Assembly: GCA_009698745.1 (NCBI GenBank)
Contig: WLPO01000002.1
Span: forward strand, 1 to 42,579
Length of the DNA stretch: 42,579 nt
Source: Actinomycetota bacterium
GTDB lineage: Bacteria; Actinomycetota; Acidimicrobiia; Acidimicrobiales; Ilumatobacteraceae
Direction of reading: 5' to 3'
Of this stretch, positions 25,119 through 34,400 are shown piece by piece. The notes under the pieces were generated by a model. It saw only the letters and a list, made by a program, of their open reading frames with translations. It ran no database searches and was not told the DNA's origin. Position 1 is the first letter of the stretch; each line of letters begins with the position of its first letter. The position numbers were made by a program, and so were the translations under genes.

Positions 25119-25810
25119 TACGAGATCTTCAAATTCCGTCCGCTTACTGGATCTACATCGGGCAATCCTGTCATGCGCGGTGCGACTCGAGTTTTATATC
25201 GAACATTCATTTGCAGCATGACTGCAGTGAAAGCCTCAAGCGCAAGCGCGTTTGACAACCTTCCCGTATTGAGCGGTCTGCATCCAGGAATTTTTTCAAC
25301 GATGTCACTTACTGTCTCGATTGCTTCGGGATGATCTGAACAAATCAACACATCGCTGTCTACGTGGTGATTGAGATTTCCAAGCTCTTTTGCCGGCAGA
25401 TGTTGCAATGCCGCAACAACTTTGCTCAGCGGAATTTCGGCTTGCACGTGGGCAGCAATGCTTCCGCGTGGCGGCACAAGCGGTTGAAACTCTTTACCCA
25501 CCTTGACCAATGCGTTAGCCATCGTGATTACAATTTTGCCAGCCAGTTGACTCGCATAATCCCCGACGATCGTTGCGGTGGAATCCCAAGGTGTAGCGAC
25601 CACAACGAGGTCGCAGTTCACTGCGTCAGCGTTGTCTCCACCAACAATGGTCAGATTGTGGCTCGGCCACAGCGCTTGCAATTCTTTGACCTTCTCAACT
25701 GACCTCGCCTTGTCTCGCGAACCAATCACCACGTCGTAGCCAGCCACGTTGAGGCGAAGCGCAAGTCCACTACCCGCAGGTCCGGTGCCACCAATTATTC
25801 CTATTTTCAT
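25118..25810 (-). CDS. npdG: F420-dependent NADP oxidoreductase (Fno/NpdG-like)
   Basis: The 230-aa Rossmann protein starts MKIGIIGGTGPAGSGLALRL, the characteristic dinucleotide-binding start of F420:NADP oxidoreductases. It continues with VIGSRDKARS (NADP 2'-phosphate region), LVVVATPWDS, and the C-terminal DVLICSDHPEA and GCRPLNTGRLSNALALE. It moves hydride between NADPH and coenzyme F420 in the cytoplasm. An in-frame extension to 25903 overlaps the divergent inhA gene and is not family-like. Only 46 bp separate it from inhA, so the promoters overlap; no TANNNT box is at leaderless spacing on this side. Confidence 0.9.
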   Translation of the reverse strand: MKIGIIGGTGPAGSGLALRLNVAGYDVVIGSRDKARSVEKVKELQALWPSHNLTIVGGDNADAVNCDLVVVATPWDSTATIVGDYASQLAGKIVITMANALVKVGKEFQPLVPPRGSIAAHVQAEIPLSKVVAALQHLPAKELGNLNHHVDSDVLICSDHPEAIETVSDIVEKIPGCRPLNTGRLSNALALEAFTAVMLQMNVRYKTRVAPRMTGLPDVDPVSGRNLKIS

Positions 25811-25843
25811 CCAACGAGCCTGCCACAAACACCCCCCAACAAC

Positions 25844-25849
25844 TACCGT
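25844..25849 (+). promoter_or_regulatory. Predicted -10 box of leaderless inhA promoter
   Basis: TACCGT, 7 nt (TGACGGC), then the inhA ATG. Same core and spacing as for tgt and the pimA-like gene. No Shine-Dalgarno sequence is present, which supports a leaderless start. Confidence 0.58.
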
Positions 25850-25856
25850 TGACGGC

Positions 25857-26624
25857 ATGGGAATATTGGATGGCAAGAAGATAGTGGTCACAGGGGTTCT
25901 CACCGATGCTTCATTGGCCTTCGGGGTCGCCCAACTTGCTCAGCGCGAAGGCGCCACGGTGCTCTTGACCGGCGCAGGTCGTGGTCTGTCAATCACTGAG
26001 CGAACCGCCCGCAAGCTCGATACCCCAGCTGAAGTCATTGAGTTTGATGTAACAGTCGATGAACATGTTGAGACTGCACGTGCCGGCGCAAAGAAACACC
26101 TCGGAAGCGTTGATGGCGTACTGCACGCCATCGGATTCGCTCCCGCTGTGTGCCTGGGCGACGACTTCATGGCTGCCCAATGGAACGACGTTGCCGTTGC
26201 GATGCAGATCTCTGCCTACTCGCTCAAGACGCTTGCCGATGCTTTTGTGCCGCTGATGTCGACAGGCGGAAGTTTTGTTGGACTCGATTTCGACAACACT
26301 GTTGCATGGCCCGCGTACAACTGGATGGGCGTCGCCAAAGCTGCGCTCGAATCGACTAGCCGATATCTCGCCAAAGAACTGGGTGGAAAGAATATTCGTT
26401 GCAACCTCGTTGCTGCTGGGCCAATTAAAACCATGGCCGCAAAATCGATTCCGGGTTTTCAGACTTTTGAAGATGTGTGGAGCGACCGCGCACCGCTCGG
26501 ATGGGACGTCAACGATTCGACTGCTGTTGCACGCGCATGTGTTGCACTGCTTTCCGATTGGTTTCCAGCCACCACCGCAGAAGTAATTCATGTGGATGGC
26601 GGCTACCACGCAATGGGCGTGTAA
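25857..26624 (+). CDS. inhA: NADH-dependent enoyl-ACP reductase (InhA/FabI type)
   Basis: This enzyme performs the last reduction of each fatty-acid elongation cycle. The 255-aa SDR protein has an N-terminal cofactor site (MGILDGKKIVVTGVLTDASLAFGVAQ), catalytic Tyr and Lys in WPAYNWMGVAK (Y154, K161), F145 in GLDFDNT, and CNLVAAGPIKT plus LLSDWFPATTAEVIHVDGG as in mycobacterial InhA. The substrate loop between GPIKT and the DRAPLGW segment is about ten residues shorter than in InhA, nearer to FabI, so very-long-chain preference should not be assumed. The residue matching InhA Ser94 is Ala (HAIGF). No fabG precedes it; a subtilase gene follows without a gap. Confidence 0.93.
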   Translation: MGILDGKKIVVTGVLTDASLAFGVAQLAQREGATVLLTGAGRGLSITERTARKLDTPAEVIEFDVTVDEHVETARAGAKKHLGSVDGVLHAIGFAPAVCLGDDFMAAQWNDVAVAMQISAYSLKTLADAFVPLMSTGGSFVGLDFDNTVAWPAYNWMGVAKAALESTSRYLAKELGGKNIRCNLVAAGPIKTMAAKSIPGFQTFEDVWSDRAPLGWDVNDSTAVARACVALLSDWFPATTAEVIHVDGGYHAMGV

Positions 26625-28139
26625 GTGCCAGTGTTGTCAAAGCGCTTCGCGGCGAATCTACTTGCAATCTTTCTTGTTGCGTCGTTGACAACCGCGACCC
26701 TTGTTGCATCCGACGCAAGTACAACCTATGCAAATCCAGGCAGTGACCCGTTGCTCGATCAGCAGTGGGGTTTGACGGCAATCGGTGCCCCCTCCGTTTG
26801 GAGCATTACTCGTGGTGTTGGAGTCACCGTTGCAGTGATCGATAGCGGTAGCGGACCGCATCCCGACCTAGATGCGAACATGGAAGTGGGTCGCACAATT
26901 TTCGGATTGATCGACAGCGAGGGAATGGTTGATGTCGATGTGGACAAAGGTCATGGCACACACGTCGCAGGGATTATCGGTGCAGCCGCAGACAACGGCA
27001 TAGGTGGCGCTGGTGTTGCACCACAAGTTCGAATATTGCCTATCAGAGCGTTGGATTCACTCGGATCGGGCGACTCAAAAGATGTCTCGAAGTCAGTTCG
27101 TTTTGCTGTGGATTCCGGCGCAAAGGTGATCAACCTTTCACTTGGTGGCGACATTGAGAGCCCAACACTCACTGCAGCAATTCAATACGCGGTCGATCAC
27201 AACGTGCTGGTAGTTGCAGCCGCAGGCAATGGTGCTGCGAACTCGACACCAAAATGGCCCGCAGCAAGCGATCTCACACTGGCAGTAACTGCTGTAGACC
27301 GCAGTAACAATGTCACTTCATTTGATCAACGAGGCGACTACATCGACGTTGCTGCCCCAGGGACATCAATTCTTTCGACCGCCAAAAACGACTACGCATT
27401 TCAAAGCGGCACCAGCATGGCGGCAGCATTCGTCTCTGGTGCCGCAGCGTTGCTGTTTGCGGCACAACCTTCTATCACTGCGGCCCAAGTGCGCGATATT
27501 CTGCAACGAACCGCCACTGACATCGGCTCGCCTGGTCGCGACACAACATTTGGTTTTGGTCTAGTCAACCTGGTTGCTGCCTTCGCCGAACTTGACGTAC
27601 TGTTTCCAAAAATAGTCGCAGTAGCACACACCACGCTGGGACATGTAGGCGCGTTTGCATCAGGAACTTCATCCACTGCAATAGCCACCGCCACAAGTCA
27701 GTGGTATCGATGCACTCAAGCAGGAGACGCGACCAACACCAAACCAGAAGACTGCAAGATAATCACCAACGCAGTAGCCACCGAGTACCAGTCCACTGTC
27801 AAAGACCTACGCAAGTTTCTTCGCTACTCGCTCACCATCACAAGCGGTCTCGATAATTCGATCTCGACTACATATTTTTCGGCGACAACCATTCGCGAAA
27901 CTGGTGCATGGATCACTACATCCACTCTTCTTTCAAAGACAAGGATCAAGTTCAACGAAATGCTTCGAAGCACTTCGAAGGGCCAAAGGACAATGAAGGT
28001 CCTTAAAGGTGCGTGCAAGGTGCGCAATTCCGTACTCGTTGCCCCCGCCAAACCCGGAGTGTGCACTATTGCGTTTTCTATTGCCGCAAAAGCACCGTTC
28101 CCAAAACTGGGATTCACATCCGTTATCACCATTTCCTAA
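26625..28139 (+). CDS. Secreted subtilisin-like serine protease (S8) with C-terminal Ig-like region
   Basis: The 504-aa protein begins with a basic, hydrophobic signal peptide (about 1-36). The S8 domain has the full triad: D73 (AVIDSGSG), H110 (HGTHVAG) and S264 (SGTSMAA), with the oxyanion Asn in AAAGNG. No long propeptide is seen between signal and catalytic domain. After about 325 comes a region with a W...C...C pattern and LRYSLTITSG, resembling bacterial Ig-like repeats, then an 80-residue tail with two Cys. No C-terminal membrane anchor, so not a classical mycosin. GTG start directly adjoins the inhA TAA; GTG 26631 is an alternative. Confidence 0.9.
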   Translation: MPVLSKRFAANLLAIFLVASLTTATLVASDASTTYANPGSDPLLDQQWGLTAIGAPSVWSITRGVGVTVAVIDSGSGPHPDLDANMEVGRTIFGLIDSEGMVDVDVDKGHGTHVAGIIGAAADNGIGGAGVAPQVRILPIRALDSLGSGDSKDVSKSVRFAVDSGAKVINLSLGGDIESPTLTAAIQYAVDHNVLVVAAAGNGAANSTPKWPAASDLTLAVTAVDRSNNVTSFDQRGDYIDVAAPGTSILSTAKNDYAFQSGTSMAAAFVSGAAALLFAAQPSITAAQVRDILQRTATDIGSPGRDTTFGFGLVNLVAAFAELDVLFPKIVAVAHTTLGHVGAFASGTSSTAIATATSQWYRCTQAGDATNTKPEDCKIITNAVATEYQSTVKDLRKFLRYSLTITSGLDNSISTTYFSATTIRETGAWITTSTLLSKTRIKFNEMLRSTSKGQRTMKVLKGACKVRNSVLVAPAKPGVCTIAFSIAAKAPFPKLGFTSVITIS

Positions 28140-28140
28140 C

Positions 28141-30177
28141 ATGCCTAATCGTCTCAGTCGCGAAATCAGTCCATACCTTCGCCAACATCGCGACAATCCA
28201 GTTGATTGGTACCCGTGGGGTGACGAAGCGTTTGCTCTCGCACGCACAACCGGTAAGCCAATTCTTCTTTCGGTCGGCTACTCGGCATGTCACTGGTGCC
28301 ATGTAATGGCCCACGAATGTTTTGAAGACATCGAGACTGCTTCGATCATGAATGAGTTGTTCGTAAATATCAAAGTGGATCGCGAAGAACGACCAGATGT
28401 TGATGCCATTTACATGGATGCCGTCCAAGCAATGACAGGTCGTGGCGGATGGCCAATGACCGTGTTTCTTACGCCAGATGCCAAGCCGTTTTATGGTGGC
28501 ACATATTTTCCTAAGCCAACATTTATTCAATTGATGAATGCGATTACTGATGCTTGGCTTAACCGCCGAGACGATATCGAGAACAATGTTGCAGCGCTCA
28601 TGGAGAGCTTGAGTCGTACAAGTCGAATCACGAGCAATGCAGGCGATTCAAGTACTACCCAACCGGAGCTGATCAGCCCACAGCATCTCAATGCGGCAGT
28701 CGAACAAATGCGTAAATCATTTGATGCTGCATGGGGTGGGTTCGGCTCTGCTCCAAAATTTCCAAGCACCATGAATCTTGATTTGTTGTTGCGCGTCTAT
28801 CTCGATAACCCGAGTCCAGATCTTCTACAGATTCTGACCACCTCGCTCGACGCAATGGCCTCTGGCGGAATGTACGACCACCTCGGCGGTGGGTTCGCTC
28901 GTTACAGCGTTGACGCTCAATGGCTTGTGCCTCACTTCGAAAAAATGTTGTACGACCAGGCTTTACTCGCTCGCATCTATCTTCATGCAGGTGTTGCCCT
29001 CAACGAGCCACGTTGGCTGCAGATTGCCTCCGAAACCATTGACTACGTGTTGCGTGATCTACGCCATCCAGACGGTGGATTTTTCTGTGCTCAAGATGCC
29101 GATTCAGTTAACGAACAAGGCCACAGTGTCGAAGGCCATTTTTATGTGTGGTCAAAGCAACAGCTCGTAGATGCTCTTCCCCAAGATCTGCACGATGTTG
29201 CACTCGACTGGTACGAAGTGACTGAAGAAGGCAACTTCGAAGGCACAAACATCTTGAGCCGTCTGCATCATCGTGGAGATTTTTTAAGAAACCCCGAAGT
29301 TGAACGCGCTCGAGTGCTGTTGCTTGAATCTCGCAACACGCGCCCATGGCCAGGGCTAGACGACAAAGTTCTCACCGAATGGAATGGAATGATGCTTGCG
29401 ACACTTACCGAAGCAGCATCCCTGCTACAGCGACCGGATTGGCTTGCTGCTGCTGTCCAAAACGGAGAATTTCTCATCAATCAACTGTGCACCGAATCTG
29501 GTGCCACAACAATCAGACGCAGTTGGCATCAAGATGGAAACCCACGAGCACAACACGCAGCGCTTGGAGCCGATCTCGCACAACTCATCGATGGCTTCAC
29601 CAGACTTGCCGAGGCAACCGGCCAAGCCTCGTGGATCACGCACGCCAAGGCCATCGCAGACAAACTGCTCACCGATTACTGGGATACCGAAAATGGTGGA
29701 GTTTTCACAACGCCACACGACGGTGAACAATTGATTGTGCGTCAAAAAGATGTAATGGACAACGCGACTCCATCAGCCAATTCAACAGCAGCGTTAGCGC
29801 TGTATCGACTTGCAGGTCTTACTGGCGAGGAACGGTTCACCCTTCACGCCGACCAGATTTCGCAATTGCTCTCTCACATTGCGGCCAGCGCACCAACAGC
29901 ATTTGGAAATCTTCTCAGTGCCGCACACTTACGAAATCATGGACTTGTCGAGATTGCAATTACTGGCAATCGCCCCGACCTGGTTACCCAACTACACAAG
30001 CAATGGCTGCCCACCGTGGTGAGTGCCTGGGGTGAACGCTACGACTCACCCATCTGGCTAGACCGCAAAGATGATCTTGCCTACGTGTGCCGTCAATACA
30101 CGTGCATGACACCTGCTCATGACGCCAAAACTTTTGATGAGGCAATTCGCATGGCCCTGCAATCAACAACTGGCTAA
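28141..30177 (+). CDS. yyaL: YyaL-type protein: thioredoxin-like domain plus (alpha/alpha)6 glycosidase-like barrel
   Basis: The 678-aa protein belongs to the widespread YyaL/SPATA20 family (DUF255). Residues 1-165 form a thioredoxin-like domain with CxxC (C50-HW-C53 in SACHWCHVM) and the family start NRLSREISPYLRQHRDNPVDWYPWG. The rest is a six-hairpin-like helical barrel containing GGGFARYSVDAQWLVPHFEKMLYDQA and DDKVLTEWNGMML. No verified enzymatic activity is known for the family. Only 1 nt separates it from the subtilase stop, so it is in the inhA transcript. The frame opens further upstream inside the subtilase gene; the ATG at 28141 fits the family start. Confidence 0.93.
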   Translation: MPNRLSREISPYLRQHRDNPVDWYPWGDEAFALARTTGKPILLSVGYSACHWCHVMAHECFEDIETASIMNELFVNIKVDREERPDVDAIYMDAVQAMTGRGGWPMTVFLTPDAKPFYGGTYFPKPTFIQLMNAITDAWLNRRDDIENNVAALMESLSRTSRITSNAGDSSTTQPELISPQHLNAAVEQMRKSFDAAWGGFGSAPKFPSTMNLDLLLRVYLDNPSPDLLQILTTSLDAMASGGMYDHLGGGFARYSVDAQWLVPHFEKMLYDQALLARIYLHAGVALNEPRWLQIASETIDYVLRDLRHPDGGFFCAQDADSVNEQGHSVEGHFYVWSKQQLVDALPQDLHDVALDWYEVTEEGNFEGTNILSRLHHRGDFLRNPEVERARVLLLESRNTRPWPGLDDKVLTEWNGMMLATLTEAASLLQRPDWLAAAVQNGEFLINQLCTESGATTIRRSWHQDGNPRAQHAALGADLAQLIDGFTRLAEATGQASWITHAKAIADKLLTDYWDTENGGVFTTPHDGEQLIVRQKDVMDNATPSANSTAALALYRLAGLTGEERFTLHADQISQLLSHIAASAPTAFGNLLSAAHLRNHGLVEIAITGNRPDLVTQLHKQWLPTVVSAWGERYDSPIWLDRKDDLAYVCRQYTCMTPAHDAKTFDEAIRMALQSTTG

Positions 30178-30178
30178 T

Positions 30179-30790
30179 TCACCAACCGTTGAGGTGAATA
30201 ATTTTGTCGGCGATGCGTCGAGCCCGACCCGCACTTGCACCTGCACCTGCATTCTTCTCATCTTTCTCGAGTGGCCAACCCAAAGCGATTGCTCCAATCA
30301 ATTGCATCGCTTCAGGAACACACAGCCTGGTTCGTAACTGTTGTTCTCCATGAAACACTGCAAAAAACAACGCTCCCAATCCTGCATCCTCGGCAGCAAG
30401 CAGCATTGTCATCGCTGCGAATGAAGCATCAACGGTCCAATACGGAGTCGGCCACACATCCGCACTTGCGCCAAAACCTGTATGAGCCTTGTCGTTCTCT
30501 GAGTAACGCTCCACATACGACACGGGATCTGCAAATACCAACGCAATAACTGGTGCGTCGAGCAATTGCTTCCAGCGAAAACTCTCTCGCTTCTCCGCCG
30601 CAAGTGTGTCGTCCCAAAATTTGTCGGTGTCACTTGCGGTGATGACGAGGGTATGCCATCCCTGTGTCTTGCCTGCAGATGGTGCTCGAGATGCAAGGTC
30701 TACGATCTGCGAAACAAGTTGCAAGTCAACTGGCTGAGTAGAGAACGCGCGCGTCATGCGCCGACCGCGTACAACGTCGGCGAACTCCAA
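30179..30790 (-). CDS. Nitroreductase-family flavoprotein
   Basis: The FMN-dependent nitroreductase fold is shown by the start (EFADVVRGRRMTRAFSTQPVD), the SRAPSAGKTQGWHTLVI cofactor segment and the C-terminal LLAAEDAGLGALFFAVFHGEQQLR and IGAIALGWP. With the TTG at 30790 the protein has 203 aa and begins as its relatives do; an upstream ATG at 30853 would overlap the preceding gene by 53 nt. The substrate is unknown. It is the last gene of the dnaE-hypothetical-nitroreductase run, and its stop is 1 bp from the stop of the converging YyaL gene. Confidence 0.88.
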   Translation of the reverse strand: MEFADVVRGRRMTRAFSTQPVDLQLVSQIVDLASRAPSAGKTQGWHTLVITASDTDKFWDDTLAAEKRESFRWKQLLDAPVIALVFADPVSYVERYSENDKAHTGFGASADVWPTPYWTVDASFAAMTMLLAAEDAGLGALFFAVFHGEQQLRTRLCVPEAMQLIGAIALGWPLEKDEKNAGAGASAGRARRIADKIIHLNGW

Positions 30791-30800
30791 AGTTGACCGC

Positions 30801-31457
30801 TTAGTGTTTGCCGAGTTTGGCCAAAGACTCGGCCATTGTCCAACCGTGCACAATCACAACACCACTCTTGGCTTTTGTGGCGGTTGCAAACTGCGCAGCA
30901 ACATCGGCATCAATTTTTTCTGGCTTCAAAGTCTCATGATCAAGAAAGCCGCTTTGTGCGTTGACCTTGACCGTGAAGCTCTGGTCGTCATACGAAGACT
31001 CAACTCCGAAGCGACGTGCCAAGCGCTTGCCCCAGGCACGCTCTTCACCAACTGCGCGGTGGCTTGGTCGAGGAATCAATTCGGTCAGTGACTTAAAAGC
31101 TTCGAGTCCGGCCGCAGAAGCAAACCGTGAACCGACGACGACATCTTCATCGGGGAATGCCATGAGCGCTCGGTGATAGGCCTCGCCCATCAAACCCTTC
31201 AATACCATGTCACGCTTTGCGGTCTTTTTAACACTCATCATTCCGAGCAACACGCAAGGCGTGCCACCGATGCGCTCGAGCGTAGAGAAGGTGAAACCAT
31301 GTATTTTGCCGTCGATACGAGCACTAGTGAACAAGACCCATTCATCTTTTGCCTTCGATACTGGGCCGATTCCAAAGGCCCCACCCATCGCCGCCAACTC
31401 ATCGAGCTCGGCATCGGTCAGAGACCCACAATCACGCGTCTCAACCTCAAGTGACAT
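30801..31457 (-). CDS. Conserved-looking hypothetical protein downstream of dnaE
   Basis: I do not recognise this 218-aa soluble protein with certainty. It starts MSLEVETRDCGSLTDAELDELAAMGGAFGIGPVSKAKDEWVLF, contains an alternating beta-rich part (RIDGKIHGFTFSTLERIGGTPCVLLGMMSV) and VVVGSRFASAAGLEAFKSL, which together suggest a GNAT-like acyltransferase fold, but no acetyl-CoA loop is clear. An in-frame ATG at 31499 would add 14 residues covering a hairpin and is less likely. It lies 42 bp after dnaE and 10 bp before the nitroreductase. Confidence 0.72.
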   Translation of the reverse strand: MSLEVETRDCGSLTDAELDELAAMGGAFGIGPVSKAKDEWVLFTSARIDGKIHGFTFSTLERIGGTPCVLLGMMSVKKTAKRDMVLKGLMGEAYHRALMAFPDEDVVVGSRFASAAGLEAFKSLTELIPRPSHRAVGEERAWGKRLARRFGVESSYDDQSFTVKVNAQSGFLDHETLKPEKIDADVAAQFATATKAKSGVVIVHGWTMAESLAKLGKH

Positions 31458-31466
31458 ACCTACAGT

Positions 31467-31493
31467 CTGCCAGCAAAACTTCGGTTTCGGCAG
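31467..31493 (-). other. Bulged hairpin after dnaE
   Basis: Outer stem CTGCC/GGCAG, inner stem GAAAC/GTTTT with a CGAA tetraloop, and a 3-nt bulge, all in the 42-bp gap between dnaE and the hypothetical gene. No T-run follows, so it may be an RNA-stability or processing element rather than a terminator. Confidence 0.4.
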
Positions 31494-31499
31494 GGGCAT

Positions 31500-34400
31500 C
31501 TATGCAATCGATGCGGCATCCCCGAACGACGCTCGTAATTGACCCATCACTCGATCAAGGTTGACCGTGTATTCGGCTCCAAGACTCACTGCTTTGTCGT
31601 CCGAGAGGTGAAGAAAGACAGGTGAATCTCCTGGATGTTCCTTCAGCACCGCCTGCAAATCAGAAATCAATGTTTCAGTAATCGCTTGCGCACTAAAGCG
31701 AAGATGCAATGAATCTTGCGATGAACGTAATCCTTCAAGGACAATGATCTCGGTGGCCATAAAGCCCACCTTGGTGTCGTCTCGAGCATCCATTCTGCCC
31801 CGCACCGAGATCAGCATGTCATCAGCGAGTTGATGCCCATACTTCTCGAGAGTCTTTGGGAAAACAGTTACTTCAATTGCACCTTGCAAATCTTCCAACA
31901 TGAACGTTGCCATCTGATCGCCGCGCTTTGTGTAGCGCCTATTGACTTGATTGACGATGCCACCGATGGTCATAAAGGCACCATCTGCCGACTCGAGTGC
32001 TTCAGGAATTGTGCAATCGACTCGACGTCGAAGTGCGCCTTCAATGCCCATCAATGGGTGGTCAGAAACATAGAGCCCCAACATTTCTTTTTCAAACTTC
32101 AACTGTTCAGCTTTTTCAAAATGCAGGTCTGGAATCAGTTGACGTTCACTAAACCCACCTTCGGTTTCTTCCATTTCACCGAAGAGGCTCATTACACCCT
32201 GATCTTTTTCTTCGCGACGTTTCAAAGTGGTATCGATGATCGGCATGAAAGATGCAAGCAAGCCTTTGCGTGGGTGACCAAGCTTGTCAAATGCTCCAGC
32301 TTTAATCAGTGACTCAATCGCCCTTTTGTTCAGTACGTCTGTCGGAACTCGTTCAGCAAAGTCGTAGAAGGATTCAAATGGGCCATAGGCGTTGCGATGC
32401 TCGACAATTTTTGTACTCAACCCCTCGCCTACGTTGCGAATAGCAGAGAGACCAAATGTGATCTTACGAACATCGCCATCGAGTACTGGCTCAAAATTAA
32501 CTCCAGAAAGATTGATGTCTGGCGTGAGCACGACAATGTTGTTCATACGCGCATCGGATAGATACACAGCGGCTTTGTCGTAATTGGTCTTGACGCTCGT
32601 GAGCAAACATGCAAGATACTCAACCGGAAAATGCGTCTTGAGATATGCGGTTTGGTACGAGATCAATCCGTAGCCATATGCGTGACTCTTCGCAAACGCA
32701 TAGTCGGCAAACTTTTCGATCATGTTGAAAATAGTTGTTCCCAACTCTTTTCCGTAGCCCAGCTTGACACAACCAGATTCAATTCCGGCGCGTTGTTCGG
32801 CCATTGCAGCTTTATCTTTTTTGCCACAGGCTTTTCGCAGTGTGTCGGCTTCGGCTAGTGAGTACCCGGCAAACTTCTGAGCAACTCGCATCACGCTCTC
32901 TTGGTAAATCATGAGCCCGTACGTATCACCCAATAATTCGGCAGCATCAGGGTGGAAATACTCGTTCTTTTTGCGATTGTTCTTGTAGTCGGCAAAGTCA
33001 TTGTGCATGTTCTCGCCCATTGGCCCAGGTCGATACAAAGCAAGCACTGCCGAGAGATGCTCAAACGTTTCTGGCATCAAAGAACGCAACAACGCCCGCA
33101 TTGGTGTGCTCTCCAACTGGAAAACTCCGATGGTGTCACCGCGCGCAAGCAACTCAAACGTCAACTTGTCGTCAATAGGCAGTTTGTCTACGTCGAATTC
33201 GCTATCGCGGAATTGGCGGATCATGGCATTGGCATCACTCAACACGTCGAGGTTGCGAAGACCCAATATGTCCATCTTGAGCAGGCCAAGTGCCTCGACA
33301 CCATGCATTTCAAACTGCGTGACAACCGGTGCATCCTCCGGATTCTGACCCTGTTCGGTTTTGCGTTGAATCGGTAGATACTCGGTCAATTTTTCTTTGG
33401 TAATCACCACAGCAGCTGCGTGGATGCCAACGTTTCGCTTGAGACCTTCGAGTCCACGAGCAACGTCCACCACTTCTTTGACTTCGCTGTCGGATTCGTA
33501 CAATGCCCGCAACTCTGCGGCGGCGCGATATCCGTCTTTGTGCTCGCCTTTCGGATCTGGCTCTAAACAAAACTTGAGCGGAGTGTCACGACCCATCACC
33601 ACGGGTGGCATGAGCTTGGCAATCTTGTCACCAACGACATACGGCTTGCCAAGCACTCTCGCAGCATCACGCACTGCGTTACGAGCCTTAATGGTGCCAA
33701 ACGTAATGATTTGCGCAACGTGGTCGCGTCCATATTTGTCTGACGCATATCGAATCATCTGATCTCGGTAGCGCGAGTCAAAGTCCATGTCGATGTCGGG
33801 CATAGTGACACGACTTGGATTCAAGAATCGCTCGAACAGCAAGTCGTACTTGATTGGGTCGAGATCGGTAATTCGCAAGCAATACGCAACAGCGCACCCA
33901 GCGGCAGAGCCACGACCAGGACCAACGCGTATCGAATGGTCGCGCGCGTAGCGAATCATGTCCCACACGATCAAGAAATACGAACTGAAACCCATCTGTT
34001 CAATAGTTTGCAACTCAAAGTTGAGTCGCTCGACTACTGCTGGTGGAAGTTTTTGACCCCATCGCTCCTTGGCTCCCTCCATGGCGAGGTGATGCAGATA
34101 CTCGCCGTCGGTCTTGAAACCATCTGGAAGCTCAAAGTTTGGAAGCACCGGTTTTCCAAACTCGATTTCGATGTTTGCCCGTTCGGCAATCCAAAGCGTG
34201 TTACTGCACGCTTCTGGCACGTCCCGAAACAACCACTGCATCTCTTGAGCGCTCTTCAAATAATGTTCGGTTCCTTCAAACTTGAACCGGTTTGGATCCG
34301 ACATTGTGCATCCCGTTTGCACACACAACAAAGCATCGTGAGCAGCATGATCGTCTCGATGCGTGTAGTGAGTGTCATTTGTTGCAAGCAACGGCGCGCC

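Noticed and set aside
26625-28139. Mycosin (type VII secretion protease)
   Set aside because: No C-terminal membrane helix and no esx/ecc genes nearby; the tail is Ig-like instead.
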